Assembly (NCBI GenBank): GCA_003290165.1
Contig: QNQO01007589.1
Location: forward strand, 1-64,000
Direction: 5' to 3'
DNA from: Berberis thunbergii
Taxonomy: Eukaryota; Streptophyta; Magnoliopsida; Ranunculales; Berberidaceae
Length of the DNA: 64,000 nucleotides
Below the pieces are notes generated by a model. It worked only from the letters and a program-made list of their open reading frames with translations, searched no databases and was not told the origin of the DNA. Position numbers and translations under genes: made by a program. This document shows, piece by piece, positions 22,032 to 34,084 of this stretch (its first letter is position 1; each line of letters starts with the position of its first letter).

Positions 22032-25000
22032 TGTAACACCACTACCTTTTCAATGACAATAAAAAAAAAAAAAAAAAAAAATTATGCAACTAAAATTAAA
22101 TTGAAAATTTTTATTTTAAAATCTTCTTTCGTTTGACAAGTTGCATTTTTGAAATTCGCTTAACTTTCTTTCCTCTACCGAATCTCGGGACGAGATTCTT
22201 TTGAGTTGTATATATTGTAGCACCCCGTAATTTTTGTACTTACTGAAAATATTTATATTTTTGTGTGATTGTCTTCATTAAGTTATGGGCATACGTATGA
22301 GCTATTTGTTTGTCCATGTGATGTGTAGTTTGCTTATTTAAGAATTAATTTCCTACTTACCTTCCTCTACCGACGAGATTCTTTTGAGTTGTATATATTG
22401 TAATACCCGCCTAATTAAATAAATATAAAAATTTTGTAAACCCTAATGTTGATGGGTTGTTACCCAATTGTATTTGGGCTTGGTTGTGGGCTTTTATTAA
22501 ACTAATAAGTAGGGTTTTTATTTTGTGAAATAGGGTGGGTGCATTCGAAAGTTCGGTGAGGGCGAATAGCCACTCACCTTATAAAGAGAAAAAACCCTAT
22601 TTCTTTTTTCTCTCCTTCTTTTCTCCTTCCTTTTCCCTTTTCCCTTCTTCATGATTTTTTTTATGGCAGCTAAAGGGTGTGTGAATCGTTATGCGTCATG
22701 TTGGTGTAGGCACTACTGTCACACTGTTAGTTTGGCATGTGTGTGTCATGCTGTATGATGGTCTATCCAAGCAGTAATTAAAAAGTTAATAGTTTCTCAT
22801 TAGTATGTATTGAAGCATCCCCATTTACCACATGTTTTTCATATCTCCTGGGTCTGGTAGTGATATGATGGAGAAGATTGTGAAGAAATTTCTAACACCC
22901 AGCCATGCTGGAGAATGCATCCAATAGTTTTCAGATTCATGCCTTGAGTTGGAAAATTGGTGTTTTCCCTAGCAATTCTTACAGGGTAGGCTTTTTCCAA
23001 GATAATTAACTAACCTTAGATTTGCATGTTTGTTTGGAGGCGTGGCCTTGAAAAGGATATCATTCGAAGAAAGTATTGACGTGGTCTTGAGCGTGATGGT
23101 TCTTTGATCTGGTTAAGATGAAGAGATGCTCTTTCAAGATCAAAAGATGGATTTCTTAGTGGAGAGTGGGAGATAGATAAGTTTGTGTCCATTGAGGAAT
23201 TCAATAGAACTAAGTTGGAGTCTTGATAGAGGAGACCTCGTATGGTTCTTCAATTCATTGCAAAAGGGCATGGCTTCAACATAGGAAGATATTAAGGGTG
23301 GTGATGAATCTGGTGATGATTCCAAAGGGAAATGGTGGTGAAGGATAGGTAAGTTATTCAAGGAGTTAGGGTAGAGAGGAAGGTAGTTGTTGAGAGTTTG
23401 AGATAACTGCACCTGTAATTGGTAATGGGATGAACATGGCTCAGACTTGCAAAAGTGATCAATCATATGCTAATGCTGTGTGTTCCATTAACGACAATGC
23501 AAACTCCATCCAACCACTCCAATGCTAAGAAAGGTAGTGACAAGCTAGAGGCAGAGAGGGGTGGGAGTGGGAAGAGTATGGCTTCACCTCAAGGACGGAC
23601 AGACATTTTCACTTCTCTGACTCGTAAGTTGCTTGTTTGGGAGAGAGAAGGTAGTGTCAAAACAGATGAGGACAAGGAGGTGGTTGGCTTGATGTATTAT
23701 GAGCTTGGCAGTGCAAGCTGCTCAGAAACTAGGCATTCTAGAGGTTCAGTTTTGGACTGCTTCAGCTTGTGGCATGAAGGGGTATCTGTCCCTGTCAATG
23801 CCTTGTTCCAAAGTACTATGTTGTTTGTGTTCTTCGTCATTGCAATGGGGCAGAGGAGGTTTACACTCTGTTCTTTTTTTTTTGAACAAAGCATTGGTTT
23901 TCTGGCAGCAGTTTGCATAATTGCTGTTATTTGCGGACTGTTGTTGGATCTCAGGCAGGGTTCTTATTGGCTGAAGTAGTATTCTTGATGTTGCATTTGG
24001 GGAGTTTTTGGGAACATGCAGGGTTGGTTTAGGGTCTGTTTCAGACCTGATTCGAAGTTGCTTCAGGGAGATTACGAGTAGGAGAGGAGACGAGATGGGA
24101 CGATAGCGTTGGCTGCGCAATCCTTTGCAATTTGCAATTTCGGTGAGTTTTCTTCCTCTCCTTTACTTTTACTGTGAGTTTTCTCTATTCCCTTCTTGTA
24201 TGTGAGTCTTCTTTCATTCTCTATATGAGTTCCTCTTTTTGAAATACCCGTATTTTTGTTTGTTGATTTTGGTGTGTTCGATGGCTTAATGACGATGGAG
24301 TGTTTTCCCATTCTCCATTTTTTTTTTTCTCTTTCTAGTATGGTTTGGTGTTTAGGTTTTCACCGTTCTCAATCTAAATTTTGTTTGTGTTTTCGAACCT
24401 CTAAATCATGATTCGTGTACGTGTTTTTCTTGTTGGTGATTATGGGTCAAGTGTTTGTTAATGTGATTTGAGATGAGTGAGTGGTCGGTGTTTGTGAAGC
24501 CACGAATCGGCCATTTGGGGTTCAAATGGGCTGAGTCGGTAGGTTTGTGTCATATTGATTTTATGCAGATTCTGATCAACATGAGTAGATGAAGCTTTGA
24601 TGCTTATGGGGACCATATGCTGCCCATGTGAGCATCATCTAAATCAAGTGAGACATTCACTTTAAATAGCATAGCTAGGTGAGGTGGTTAAGGGGTTTGG
24701 GCCAATCCTGTGTGAGACAACATGTTAGAATGCCTTATCTAGCACTACATACTTAAGTTAGCATTATGTGTCATTCTCTCACTCCAAGCAAATCCATGTT
24801 TTCGACATAGCTTGTGTGTTCAAAACCTTTTTGCCACATACTTGGGTATTTATTAGTTGTCTTGATGAATCCTTAAAATATCAAATTTATAACATGACAT
24901 GTATGATGTAGTCGGGTTTGGATAAAGAGAAACAAATAACAGGGTAGCTTGTGAATGAGTAGGGATTTGTAGATTTGCCACGTAAGGAGCTTATTGACAT

Positions 25001-26668
25001 GGAGAAAAGGCGTGTGCATTTTGGATTTTTCCTATCTTGGACTTGCACAGAGAACCTCATTGTTATACAACTCTAACTTCCAATTTTAACAAATTTTTCT
25101 TTGTTGGGTTTTTCTCGAACTAGTCAAAATCTCCTAAAAAGTTCCTTTACCAAGTAGATAACTGAATGTAAGTGGAACTGACAAACCAATCATATCCATT
25201 AGGAGTATCTCACTACTTGGTGTGGGGACAGTGTAAAGAGGACAAAGGTCATACAGTAAATGGGTATGCGAAGGGGTATGGATATGTATGTTGACAGTGT
25301 ATGTTTTATATTGATTGTCATTGTCTAATCAATAGATGGGGTCATGATAGGTGGTTTCAAAAGAAAATGTGGATTTCCATAAGGATAGTCAGGGTATCAT
25401 AATTTGGGGTATAGCCAGTAATGAAACTTGTTTTCTTGTCACGCGTATGTGACTATGTTAAAAGAATGTTTGTGCTTGCGACACACTTGTTTTTCATTCT
25501 TTTCTGAAGGAGATGGCAAAATAGATTTTGTCATGTTGTGAATATCACCTTGGTAATGTTTTATGTATATATGGTTCTTGTAAAGGGAATGTGATGTGAC
25601 GTTAATTGATTTGGAAAAATAATGACTCAAATAAAATCCTTGGTAAATGTTCTTTTTCCACAACTCCAGAGAAAAAAAAAATGTGAAAAGAAATGAAAAT
25701 TTTGTATACAGACTTGCTTGTATACGTGTGATATTATTATGGGTATGCAGACTTGCTTGCATATCGGTGCACCGTTCCATGTGAGTTCGGTTGTACGTGT
25801 AGAATGCTTGTCAGTGATCGAACTTCGGGTGAGATGACATGACACTCGAGGTGGCACCCCACTTGGGTCATGTACGCTCCGAGTGGCTTCGATGGCAAGG
25901 GAGACACACTTGGGTGAGGTGTGTTCGGCACAGGAGGAGAGTGCGATTGTGGAAAAAGAAGCCAAGAATTAGAAAACAAAATAAATAATTAAATTAAACC
26001 ATTGAATTGAGCATGCCATGAAATTGTGTATAGATTATTTTAGCTTATATTAGGTTAGCCTTGAGGGAAGAAACTAACAGCTCATTCGAACCTTGAATGA
26101 GAACTACATGTCTTCCTAAAGGTGGAAAAATGTGTTTTGTTAATATTTCAATAATAGTTTCATATGATTATGGTTTGGAGTGTGGTTGCATTTATGAGGA
26201 TTGATAACTCATAAACTTTATTTATTAGTGATAAATGATGCATATTTATTTATTAGGATAATAACACCATTGCCTCATTGAGGAACTACCTGATGGTGTG
26301 GTTATTTATTGTTTGGTTTATTTTAATGTTATCATGTGCGGGTTTATTGATTTTTGGGATGAAGATTTCTCACACCGGCTTTATTGCTGACCCGAGTGAG
26401 CTTTTGCTTCTTGGGTACATTCCTTTTGGGATGTAGCCGAGTAGTCTTTCAGGTTTAGAGATTTTGAGCTGCAGTACTGGAGTTCCGCTAGTGAGCTAGC
26501 CATGCTAGTCTTCTCCGGGTTAGACTTTTTATTCGTTTTAGATGTTTAGTTCATGCTGCTATTTGTTTCTGTTATTATTAAATTCTCGCGTCCCGAGTTT
26601 TGGGGGAAACGGATAATCCTACGTGGCTTTTTGGGATTTTCGTTTCCTTCGAAAATCGGGGCGTGACA
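22032..26668 (+). repeat. 3' LTR (4637 bp)
   Basis: Near-identical copy of 17093-21725. Differences noticed are single-base length changes in homopolymers, for example the A-runs near 17650/22590 and 20063/25004 and the T-run near 19209/24148. Confidence 0.93.
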
Positions 26669-27270
26669 TCAGGGATGGGACTCCTCTTCAGATATCGCTT
26701 CTTGGACCTCCCATAAACTTTTCAGGGTTGGTGACAATCTCTGTAAGCACAAATCCGTCATTCATTTTTCATTTATATTTTTCTAGCAGGCCTTAAAATC
26801 GTTCAAAATTTAGTGTCTAAAGGCGGTATGTAAAATATCCTCCTCAAGTTTTTGCATTGTTGTATTAATAGGAATTTTATCATACTGCAGGGTTTGCATA
26901 TTCAGCCGCGGAAGAAATAACAGTAGAGCTAAGAAGCAAGGAAGAATATGAAACATGTAACCTAAGAAACCCAATTAAGATGTACACCGACGGATTGAAC
27001 AAGGTCACCCTCGTACAAGAAGGCCAACGTTACTTCGTCAGTGGTATGCTCAACAAGTGCAAGAATGGGCTCAAGTTGCATGTGGAGGTGCTTCCACATT
27101 CTGTATCAGATGGCTGGAAAGATTCCACAATGAAAAATCCTTGGGCTGGTAGTAAAAATATGGTGCTTGCTGAGGCGCCCAGCATACCGGCTTCTGCTTG
27201 TAAGGTTCAAGTTCTGTCATCTGCTATTACATGGATCGTGTTGTACCTAATGTATGAGTTGGTTCTCTGA

Positions 27271-27716
27271 AACTGGGTTTTCAAATCTGAGGGATGCTGT
27301 TGTTTGAGTAACCCTGTGATATCCATGGAATGTATTTAAACTGTGCGTATGATGTACCTTATGCTTATCTTTTATAATTCAAATAGGATATTAACTTGAG
27401 TTTCGCTTATTTATCTATCTAGTATCTACTATGCCTCTAAAATCACCATGTCAGATCGATTTTAATTCGAAAGGGCCTAATAGATTCTCAATACCAAGTG
27501 CAAATGAAAGTATACCACCAGGGGTACAACATGTCAAAGACCATTCGATGCATTGGCAATTTTGAGTTTTGGGCTTATAAAGTTTACAAGGTGCTGTCAA
27601 TGGCATGACAACTCAATGATCAATGGTTAGAGCTTGACGGATGGTACCAAAAAAAAGTTTACAAGGTGCTCTTGTTTTCCTAATGACCTTATAGACTGGT
27701 TGAAGTTGCATAATGG
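27271..27716. other. 3' flank of the phytocyanin gene
   Basis: Non-coding. It presumably holds the 3' UTR and polyadenylation region; no clear gene is seen. Confidence 0.4.
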
Positions 27717-27906
27717 CATGGTTTCTAGAGATTGTAGAAATGTATAGTTTATAATGTACAAATGTATAATTCACATTGAAAATCTGATCATGGTTTCTAG
27801 AGATCATGGTTTAGATCATGGTTTCTAGAGATTGTAGAAATGTATAGTTTATAATGTACAAAAATGTATAATTCACATTGAAAATCTGATGATGGTTTCT
27901 AGAGAT
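27717..27906. repeat. 100-bp tandem duplication
   Basis: A unit beginning CATGGTTTCTAGAGATTGTA at 27717 recurs at 27817 with small differences (an AA insertion, one substitution). A third truncated copy starts near 27890. Its function is unknown. Confidence 0.85.
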
Positions 27907-28099
27907 TGTTGTAAAAATGGATTGATTATCTTATCGGGTTCTAAAAATTGCACAACATTTCCAGTAAAATATTCTTCATAAAGTACCAATTTCTGCAAAC
28001 TAGATCTTCTCCTGGGTAGGTATCATCAATCAATGGATGCATATGGCTCCTTCTTCATCTCATCATTCACTGTCTTTCTCTACACTTGACTATTAAATA

Positions 28100-28395
28100 T
28101 TAATTCTAGCCAGCCAGCCATGTTTACTAGTTTTATCTTTTATTTTTTAACATTTTATTCCATTTATTTTTTTAACACTTCTATCTCTTTTATAGATGGT
28201 GTTTCAAACAGAATGGATAAAAAAATGTAAAAACACAAAAAAAATGCCAAAAAAACTAGCAAACATGACTGACTAGACTTACTCTGAAACCAAACAAGTT
28301 CACAATAACATCAACAATTCTAGCCAGCCATGTTTGCTCAACAAGGTAAAAAAAAAAAACTAGTAAACATTGCTTGCTAGACTTACTCCAATAAC
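28100..28395. repeat. fold-back repeats, possibly MITE remnants
   Basis: TCTAGCCAGCCAGCCATGTTTACTAG at about 28104 is opposed to CTAGCAAACATGACTGACTAGA at about 28256, given here as short motifs AGCCAGCCATGTTT and AAACATGACTGACT. A shorter related pair lies at about 28320-28385. The ends look like terminal inverted repeats, but I could not fix a target duplication. Confidence 0.45.
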
Positions 28396-28656
28396 ACTTG
28401 GCTGCATGGAATTGTGTGTTGAAGATGATGATGCTTTTCTTGTCAGATCCAGCTTGCTATAGTACCACTACTCCAATCAAATTCATCAAAACCTTAAATC
28501 CATAGTACGGATACTGCTATGATCTCTCCAGTGCTTTATCTTCAAGGCACAGGAAGGAAACATCAAAGAAAGTACGCTTTTATTTGATTCTTTGATTGTG
28601 AAGAAGAAGATCATAAACAACCCCCAAACAACACAATGCAACTAAAGCTCCTTTTT

Positions 28657-30294
28657 CCATGGCTTTCATGAGCAAAACCCACATACACAAAATGGTAGCT
28701 TCCTTCATTTTCTTTTCATTGAAAGATTTTTATCATTTTATGTATTGCGTGTTCTTAGCAATGTGAAGTTCAAGTAAGAGTCTTACTTTAACTCTTTAGG
28801 CCCTCATGGGAAGAGGTTATGAATTTAACAGGCTTTTACCTAAGGTTTACATATGTTTTGAACATTGTTGTCAAAAGTTATAAATCTTCTGATCCATATC
28901 ACAATGATTAATTTGTTTGTATGCAAGTTACCAACACTTCATGTCCATAAATTTAGGTGGCTAACAATCGCTTTGAGTCGAGTTCTTTGGCAAGCAAAGG
29001 GTTCCATTTCTTCCAGTTCATTACCCCTGCTGCAATCGAAGAACAACGGCTTGTAAGCTTTCTCTCCTTTAAAAAAAAAGTTTTTTCATGTTGTTTTTCT
29101 TTGCAAATAAACACGACCTTAATGTAACTTTACGTAAACCATGCTCAGAAACAAACTAGGACAATGGAATAAACAAAGTTGGGAACATAGTCACAAAACC
29201 CAATCTGAACAACCAAGGTTTTGCATTTAAATTTGTTGTCCAACTTTGTATGCAAACCAAATGGTCTAGGTTGTGGTCATGTTGTAAAAAAAAAATGGAA
29301 GATAACGAAGCATGATCACAATTGCATTGCAATGGTTTCATAACCTTGAGATGCATTTTATCTGCAACATTAAAGCACAAAATTGTTGTTATCTTACTCA
29401 TTGTTAGCACCTGGTATGCAGAGACTCCCACCAAAGTTTGTGAGGTTATTCGGGGAAGATTTATTTGATGATGCAGTCCTCAAGGATTGTAACAATCAAA
29501 TATGGAATGTTGAATTGAGCAAAGCCGATGGCAAGATTTGGTTCTCCGAAGGATGGCAGCATCTCATAGAACATCATTCTATAAGTGTTGGCTATTTCTT
29601 AGTCTTCAAGTACAAGGGAAACTCTAAGTTTGATGTTCTTGTATTTGATATGTCTTGTTCTGAACAAAGAAACCTCGTTGGAGTAAACCAAAGGAATGGT
29701 GTTGATGTGCATATCCCTATAGCAAAGGTACCTCCAGAGTCCGTGGGGCGGCGGGAAAACATTGGAAGAGATCAATTACTCAAAATTTCAGAGCAGAGAC
29801 ATCCATTGTTCGAAATCATTATGACAGCTACTTATGTGAGTAAGGGGTTTTGTGTGAGTTTTCTCTTCACTCAGAACCTAGTTACTACTATTACTTTCAT
29901 GCTACATGTTCTAATAATAAGTTTACTATTTCACAGTAAGTTTGTGTAGTAGTTTCAAGATCTAAGAGAACACTTATGATATAAACTGAGAGATTGGCAT
30001 ATCATGCACTGAGAAGATTAAGTTTGTCCCTTTTTTTTGTTGCAGCTAATACCAATGCCCTTTGTGAAGAAATATCTTGCAAATGGGATACGGCGGCTGG
30101 TGAAGGATATCGAACTTGAGACTTTGGAAGGGCGAAGATGGCATGCTCGTTGCATCCTCATGGAAGGTGTGTCTGGTAGACTTAGTCGTTGGACGGAATT
30201 TGCCAGAGATAACAAGCTCGAAATAGGGGATGTTTGCAAGTTCGAGATGAATAGCGAAGATGTGTGGAAAGTCCTTGTTCACCGATCCCACTGA
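28657..30294 (+). CDS. REM-type B3-domain protein, copy A (apparently intact)
   Basis: Supported exons are 28957-29052, 29422-29853 and 30046-30294, all GT-AG and in phase 0. An ATG-only exon ending ATG|GT near 28700 is a plausible start but is inferred. The protein has two B3 DNA-binding domains. The first runs from KGFHFFQFITP through LPPKFVRLFGEDLFD, VWNVEL-type (here IWNVELS) and ISVGYFLVFKYKGNSKFDVLVFD. The second runs from YVSKGFCLIPMPFVKKYL through LEIGDVCKFEM to VHRSH and the stop. This two-domain layout with a short linker is typical of the reproductive-meristem (REM) subfamily of nuclear transcription factors. Three damaged relatives (31316-34023, 60071-61117, 61672-61758) lie in the same orientation, so this is a tandem family. 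No disabling change was found in this copy. Confidence 0.8.
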
Positions 30295-31315
30295 ATGTTT
30301 GTTGCTGTTAATATTTACCTAGCAAAACTGAATGCTAATATATTACTATCCTTATGTAATGAAGACCCTTTTATTAAGTTTTAGGCAGCATGCCGCACTG
30401 CGGCGGTTAAGAACCAGATGTTAGGATTCTAGTTTAGTAATTAACATTCTGCTCCTTGAAGGTTCGGGCATTTGAAGAGTCTCTAGGTCGCCCCTGCTGG
30501 GAATCAAACCTTGGACATGGGGTCTGGATATATACCATTTGTTAAGAACTAACCAACTCTTCTCAAAAGCCTGAGCTGTCAAAGAGTGAAAGGTAAATTA
30601 CTTAAGTAGGATCCTAACAGCCGCCCTATCTTTATATGTAATTAACAACGCCTGCTAATTGGTTTCTAGTTATTGGGATCTGTTTCGTATTCTTTTGTGA
30701 TCTTAATTCGAGGTGGAAACCCTATGTTCATTCGCTGGCGTTTTCCATTAAGATACTGAAGTTCTTGCAAATCTAGCCATTGGCATTAGCTACCATCCAT
30801 AAGCTTAATCCTCTGGATGCCCTGCTTGTAGAGCCGATTAAGCCTCGTTAATAGTTTGGTGATGATGAGCCTCCAATGCAAGGATCAATCCCCCAACAGT
30901 CCATATCATGACTGATGCTGCCAAGAAAAATAACCCGAACTACCGATCTTGATTGAAGATTCAAATTCAATTAAAGGTAAACATATATAGATCCAAACCA
31001 ACTAGTTTGTTATAAACAAAACTCTATATTTTTACACAACCCAATATGCTCATTTCACAAATTATTTTCAGATCAAAGTTGCCTTCTCCTACGTAAATTT
31101 GGCCTACATATAGTTTTGAGCCCTGAGCTTGTGATTATTATAAGCTTCCCAAAGCAAGGCATTGGTGAAACAAACATGGAAGAAAAAATAATGAAAAGAA
31201 TTGGAGTCCTGCCTCCATCACTGAATGTGTTCTGTCTTTGGCGTGTTTGTTTTTCCAGAAACAAATTCCTACGTCTCCCCCCATATCAGGCTATTAGCAG
31301 ACCAACCCAAATAAG
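30295..31315. other. spacer between B3 copies A and B
   Basis: No supported coding sequence. It is partly comparable in position to the 5' region of a B3 copy, but I see no clear promoter element. Confidence 0.4.
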
Positions 31316-31681
31316 ATGCAGCAAACAAGCACCATGAATGAGTTCTTCGACGAGCAAAGAGTTCAATTTCCACAAGATCATTCATTTTCTGTAATTCAAC
31401 TGCAACGCCTTGTACGATTTCTCTTCAATTTGAATAATATGAAACTGCTCTGCATCTCTCCGATTTGTAAACATGATGTTGGCATCATGCAGGTGCTCCT
31501 GGCAAAGTTTACCAGAATATTGGGTGATGATTTATTTGATGTTGTAGTCCTTACTGATCACGATGGTAATGTATGGAACATCGAGTTGAGCAAAGGCAAG
31601 ATTTGGTTCTGTAAAGTTGGCAGAAATTTGTGGAATATCATTCTATATTTGTAAGCCATTTCTTAGTTTTCAGATATGATG

Positions 31682-33764
31682 TGTGAAATAGGAAACGTGG
31701 GAAGTATGAAATTGAAAAATTTAATGGTAAGAACGATTTCGGATATTGGAGAATACAAATGAGGAATTTGCTTATTTCTCTGAAATTACACAAGACATTA
31801 CTAGGGAAGGACAAAAAGGCTGAAACCTTGTCAGATGATGAATGGGAAGAATTGGATTTGGAGGCGCGTGCTGCTATTTGCTTGTGTCTGGATAGAGACA
31901 TAGTTTTTTAGTTAATGAAGAGACTACGACAGCTGATGTTTGGTTGAAGCTTGAGTCACAATTTATGACTAAGACATTATCAAACAGGTTATACTTGAAA
32001 ACCCAATTGTACAGACTAGCAATGGATGAGGGCACTCCAATTGGTGATCATATCGCCAAGTTTACACGGATTATCTCAAATTTGAGAGATGTGGATGTGA
32101 AGATTGACGATGAAGACCAAGCAATTATATTGTTTTACTCCTTGCCACAGTGATATGAAAATCTTGTACAAACAATTTGTTTGGGAAAGATGAACTTACA
32201 TTTGATGAAACTACCGGTGCACTCTTGTCCAATGAGATTCGGAAGAAAATTTCATTAAGCGGTAGTGGGAAAGATCAAGCTGAAGGGTTGGTTGCTAGAG
32301 GAAGGTCTCAAGTGAAATCATCTTCAAAGAGTGGAAAATCTATATCAAAGCCTAGAGGTCCACGATACACAAATGTAGAGAGTGGGGGCATATTAGAAAA
32401 AATTGTTCAAATCAAGGTAAGAGTAATCATGATAACAGTTGGAAGGGCAAGAAAAAGCAAGATAATGGTGATACATGTGAAGTAAGTTATGCATCTAATA
32501 CGAAAATAGATGAAGAATGTTATTCAGTTGCACGTGAAACACAAAAATCTCTGGGAGATGGCTCATTGACTCTGGGTGTTCTTACCATATGTACCCAAAC
32601 AGTGAGTGGTTTCACTACCTATGAGCACATTGATGGTGGTACTGTTTTGATGGGTAATGATTACGCTTGCAAGACAGTTGGAATTGGAACAATGAGGATT
32701 AAGATGTATGATGGTGTTGTGAGAACCTTAACTGAAGTGAGGCATGTCCCAGTCTTGAAAAAGAACCTTATCTCGCTTGGTGTTTTAGACTCCAATGGTT
32801 GTAAGTTTACAGCGGTAGGTGGAGTTTTAAAGGTTGTCCGTAGATCTTTGGTTGTCATGAAAGTGATCAAACAAGGTAACTTGTACACCTTGATGGGTAG
32901 CAACGGTAACAGGAAATGTGGTAGTGGGAACTCCTTCATCGGAAATCACTAGGTTATGGCACATGCGATATCACTTTGTTCGAGATGTAATTGAGGATGG
33001 TGATGTGTCTTGGTGAAAGTACACACAAAAGACAACCCTGCTGATATGTTGACAAAAGTTGTTCCTGGAGTTAAGTTTCAACATTGTTTGGACTTACTCC
33101 ACATTGACTCATGTTGATTGAGGGCCCTTTGGGGCGTTGCCCTTCGGGGCGGTTTCGTGAGGTGCCAAAGCTATGATGGAGTGTTAATCAGTTTATTCTC
33201 ATGCCTTGTTTCGGCTCATTTTTTCCTTATGAAAAATTCGCTGAGGTGGAGAATTGTGAAACAGGAAACGTGTTTGAAACAGGAAAGTGTTTGGACTCCT
33301 GTTTGAAACAGGAAACTGTTTGGACTTCTGGAAATTGTTTTTTTGAACATGAAATAAATTCTAGGGAACCGAAAACTGCTGTGAAACAGGAAACTGCTGC
33401 GAAACAGGAAACTGTTGTTCCTATATATACTAGGAACTGTAGGTGTTTTGTTAAGATGATTCCATGTAGAAAAATTGTGAAGCACAGTGAATAGAGAAAG
33501 ATAATTGCTGAAATTGTTTTATCTCTTGTTGAGAGATTGTGTGAGAATTGTCATCTTCTTGTACCTTGTTCTTGAATATAGTGGAATCACCTCACCGTGG
33601 ACCTAGGCAATTTGCTAAACCATGTAAACCTTATGTCTCTTATGGTATGTTCTTGGTTTTTTCTAATTACTTTCTTTACTATTTGCTCTATTTAATTGAT
33701 TGGATCCTTGTAGTACTTGTGTGCAATTGTTGGTGTCTACCCGCTTCCGCAATAAAGCGCAACA
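31682..33764 (+). mobile_element. internally deleted Copia LTR retrotransposon in B3 copy B
   Basis: The left end is only 18 bp of LTR (TGTGAAATAGGAAACGTG, 31682-31699) before gag sequence begins. The right LTR is complete at 33255-33764, starting TGTGAAACAGG and ending GCAACA. Flanks are TGATG (31677-31681) and CGATG (33765-33769), a 5-bp duplication with one mismatch. Internally a UBN2-type Copia gag (FNGKNDFGYWRIQMRNLL, about 31705-32390) has an in-frame stop at 32151 and a disrupted zinc knuckle. A protease-linker region follows (VLKKNLISLGVLDSNGCKF). The sequence then jumps near 32990 to the last residues of the RNase H ([15 protein letters not shown]). Integrase, reverse transcriptase and most of RNase H are missing. 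Confidence 0.87.
33255..33764 (+). repeat. Copia 3' LTR with internal GAAACAGGAAAC repeats
   Basis: A 510-bp TG...CA repeat. The motif GAAACAGGAAA occurs about five times in the first 160 bp, with spacing that is irregular but short. The LTR ends just before the resumed B3 exon. Confidence 0.85.
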
Positions 33765-34084
33765 CGATGGGAATTCAAAATTCCGTGTTACTATATTCAA
33801 TATGTCCGGTACTGAACAAGGCAACCACGTTGGAGAAGAACAAGAAAATGGTTTGCCGAAGCAGAACTGGCTTCAGAGTTCAGAGTCTGGGAGGTGCAGG
33901 AAGAACATTGGAACAGATCAATCACCATAAACATCAGAGCCTATACATCCATTTTTTAAGTTACTATAAATCCTTCTTATGTGAATCAATGTGTTGAAAG
34001 TCCATATCCACCATGGTGGCTGAAGGATTTTTTGCTGATACTGCATAGATATCATTGAGCAATTTAGCACTAATTGGTTTCAAG

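Larger units (their letters stand above)
17093..26668. mobile_element. non-autonomous LTR retrotransposon with giant LTRs and a 306-bp interior
   Basis: Two direct repeats of about 4.63 kb (17093-21725 and 22032-26668) start TGTAACACC and end GTGACA. They are flanked by the 5-bp duplication TCAGG (17088-17092 and 26669-26673). Three bases after the first LTR is TGGTATCAGAGC, the primer-binding site complementary to initiator-methionine tRNA. The interior lacks gag and pol. The two LTRs differ, as far as I can see, mainly in homopolymer lengths, so the insertion is very recent. The junction sequence CGAATCTCGGGACGAGATTC just before the 3' LTR resembles the region upstream of the 3' LTR in plant Ty3/gypsy chromoviruses (Tekay/Del type), a likely source of its enzymes. 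LARDs have similarly long LTRs but normally a far longer interior. Confidence 0.93.
16976..27270 (+). pseudogene. phytocyanin / early-nodulin-like gene, exon 1 split by an LTR retrotransposon
   Basis: Exon 1 starts at 16976 with a hydrophobic signal peptide (MKRVCDVLVIELLILVAFGV) and reaches HHVVGDQ at about 17085. It resumes after the insertion at 26669 with GWDSSSDIASWTSHKLFRVGDNL, here split for length as GWDSSSDIASW and TSHKLFRVGDNL, and ends at the donor GTAAGC (26743). Exon 2 (26891-27270) gives WFAYSAAEEITVEL, NPIKMYTDGLNKV, RYFVSG and CKNGLKLHVEVLP, then a Ser/Pro-poor linker and a hydrophobic tail suited to a GPI anchor. This is the plastocyanin-like fold. The first copper-binding His is replaced by Glu (SAAEEIT), as in early-nodulin-like proteins that do not bind copper. 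The 9.6 kb insertion must destroy normal expression. The left flank also has an extra ATCAG, so removing the element would not restore the frame. Confidence 0.87.
31316..34023 (+). pseudogene. REM-type B3 gene, copy B, broken
   Basis: Exon 31316-31411 has the same length (32 codons) as its counterpart in copy A and ends QLQRL at a GT donor. The next exon starts at 31493 (VLLAKFTRILGDDLFDVVVL) and loses frame near 31615. It is then cut at 31681 by a Copia element. After the element, 33765-33930 resumes with DGNSKFRVTIFNMSGTEQ, in line with copy A. The tail runs directly into NVLKVHIHHGG and a stop at 34021-34023, matching the very end of the last exon of the other copies. Nearly all of the second B3 domain has therefore been deleted. 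It carries at least three independent lesions and cannot be functional. Confidence 0.82.

Noticed and set aside
18516..23979. Two identical 174-codon ORFs taken as duplicated host genes
   Set aside because: They are the same position in the two LTRs of one retrotransposon; duplication comes from LTR copying.
17093..26668. Assembly artefact duplicating 4.9 kb in tandem
   Set aside because: Terminal TG/CA, a primer-binding site only after the first copy and a 5-bp target duplication show a genuine retrotransposon, although homopolymer differences may still be sequencing errors.
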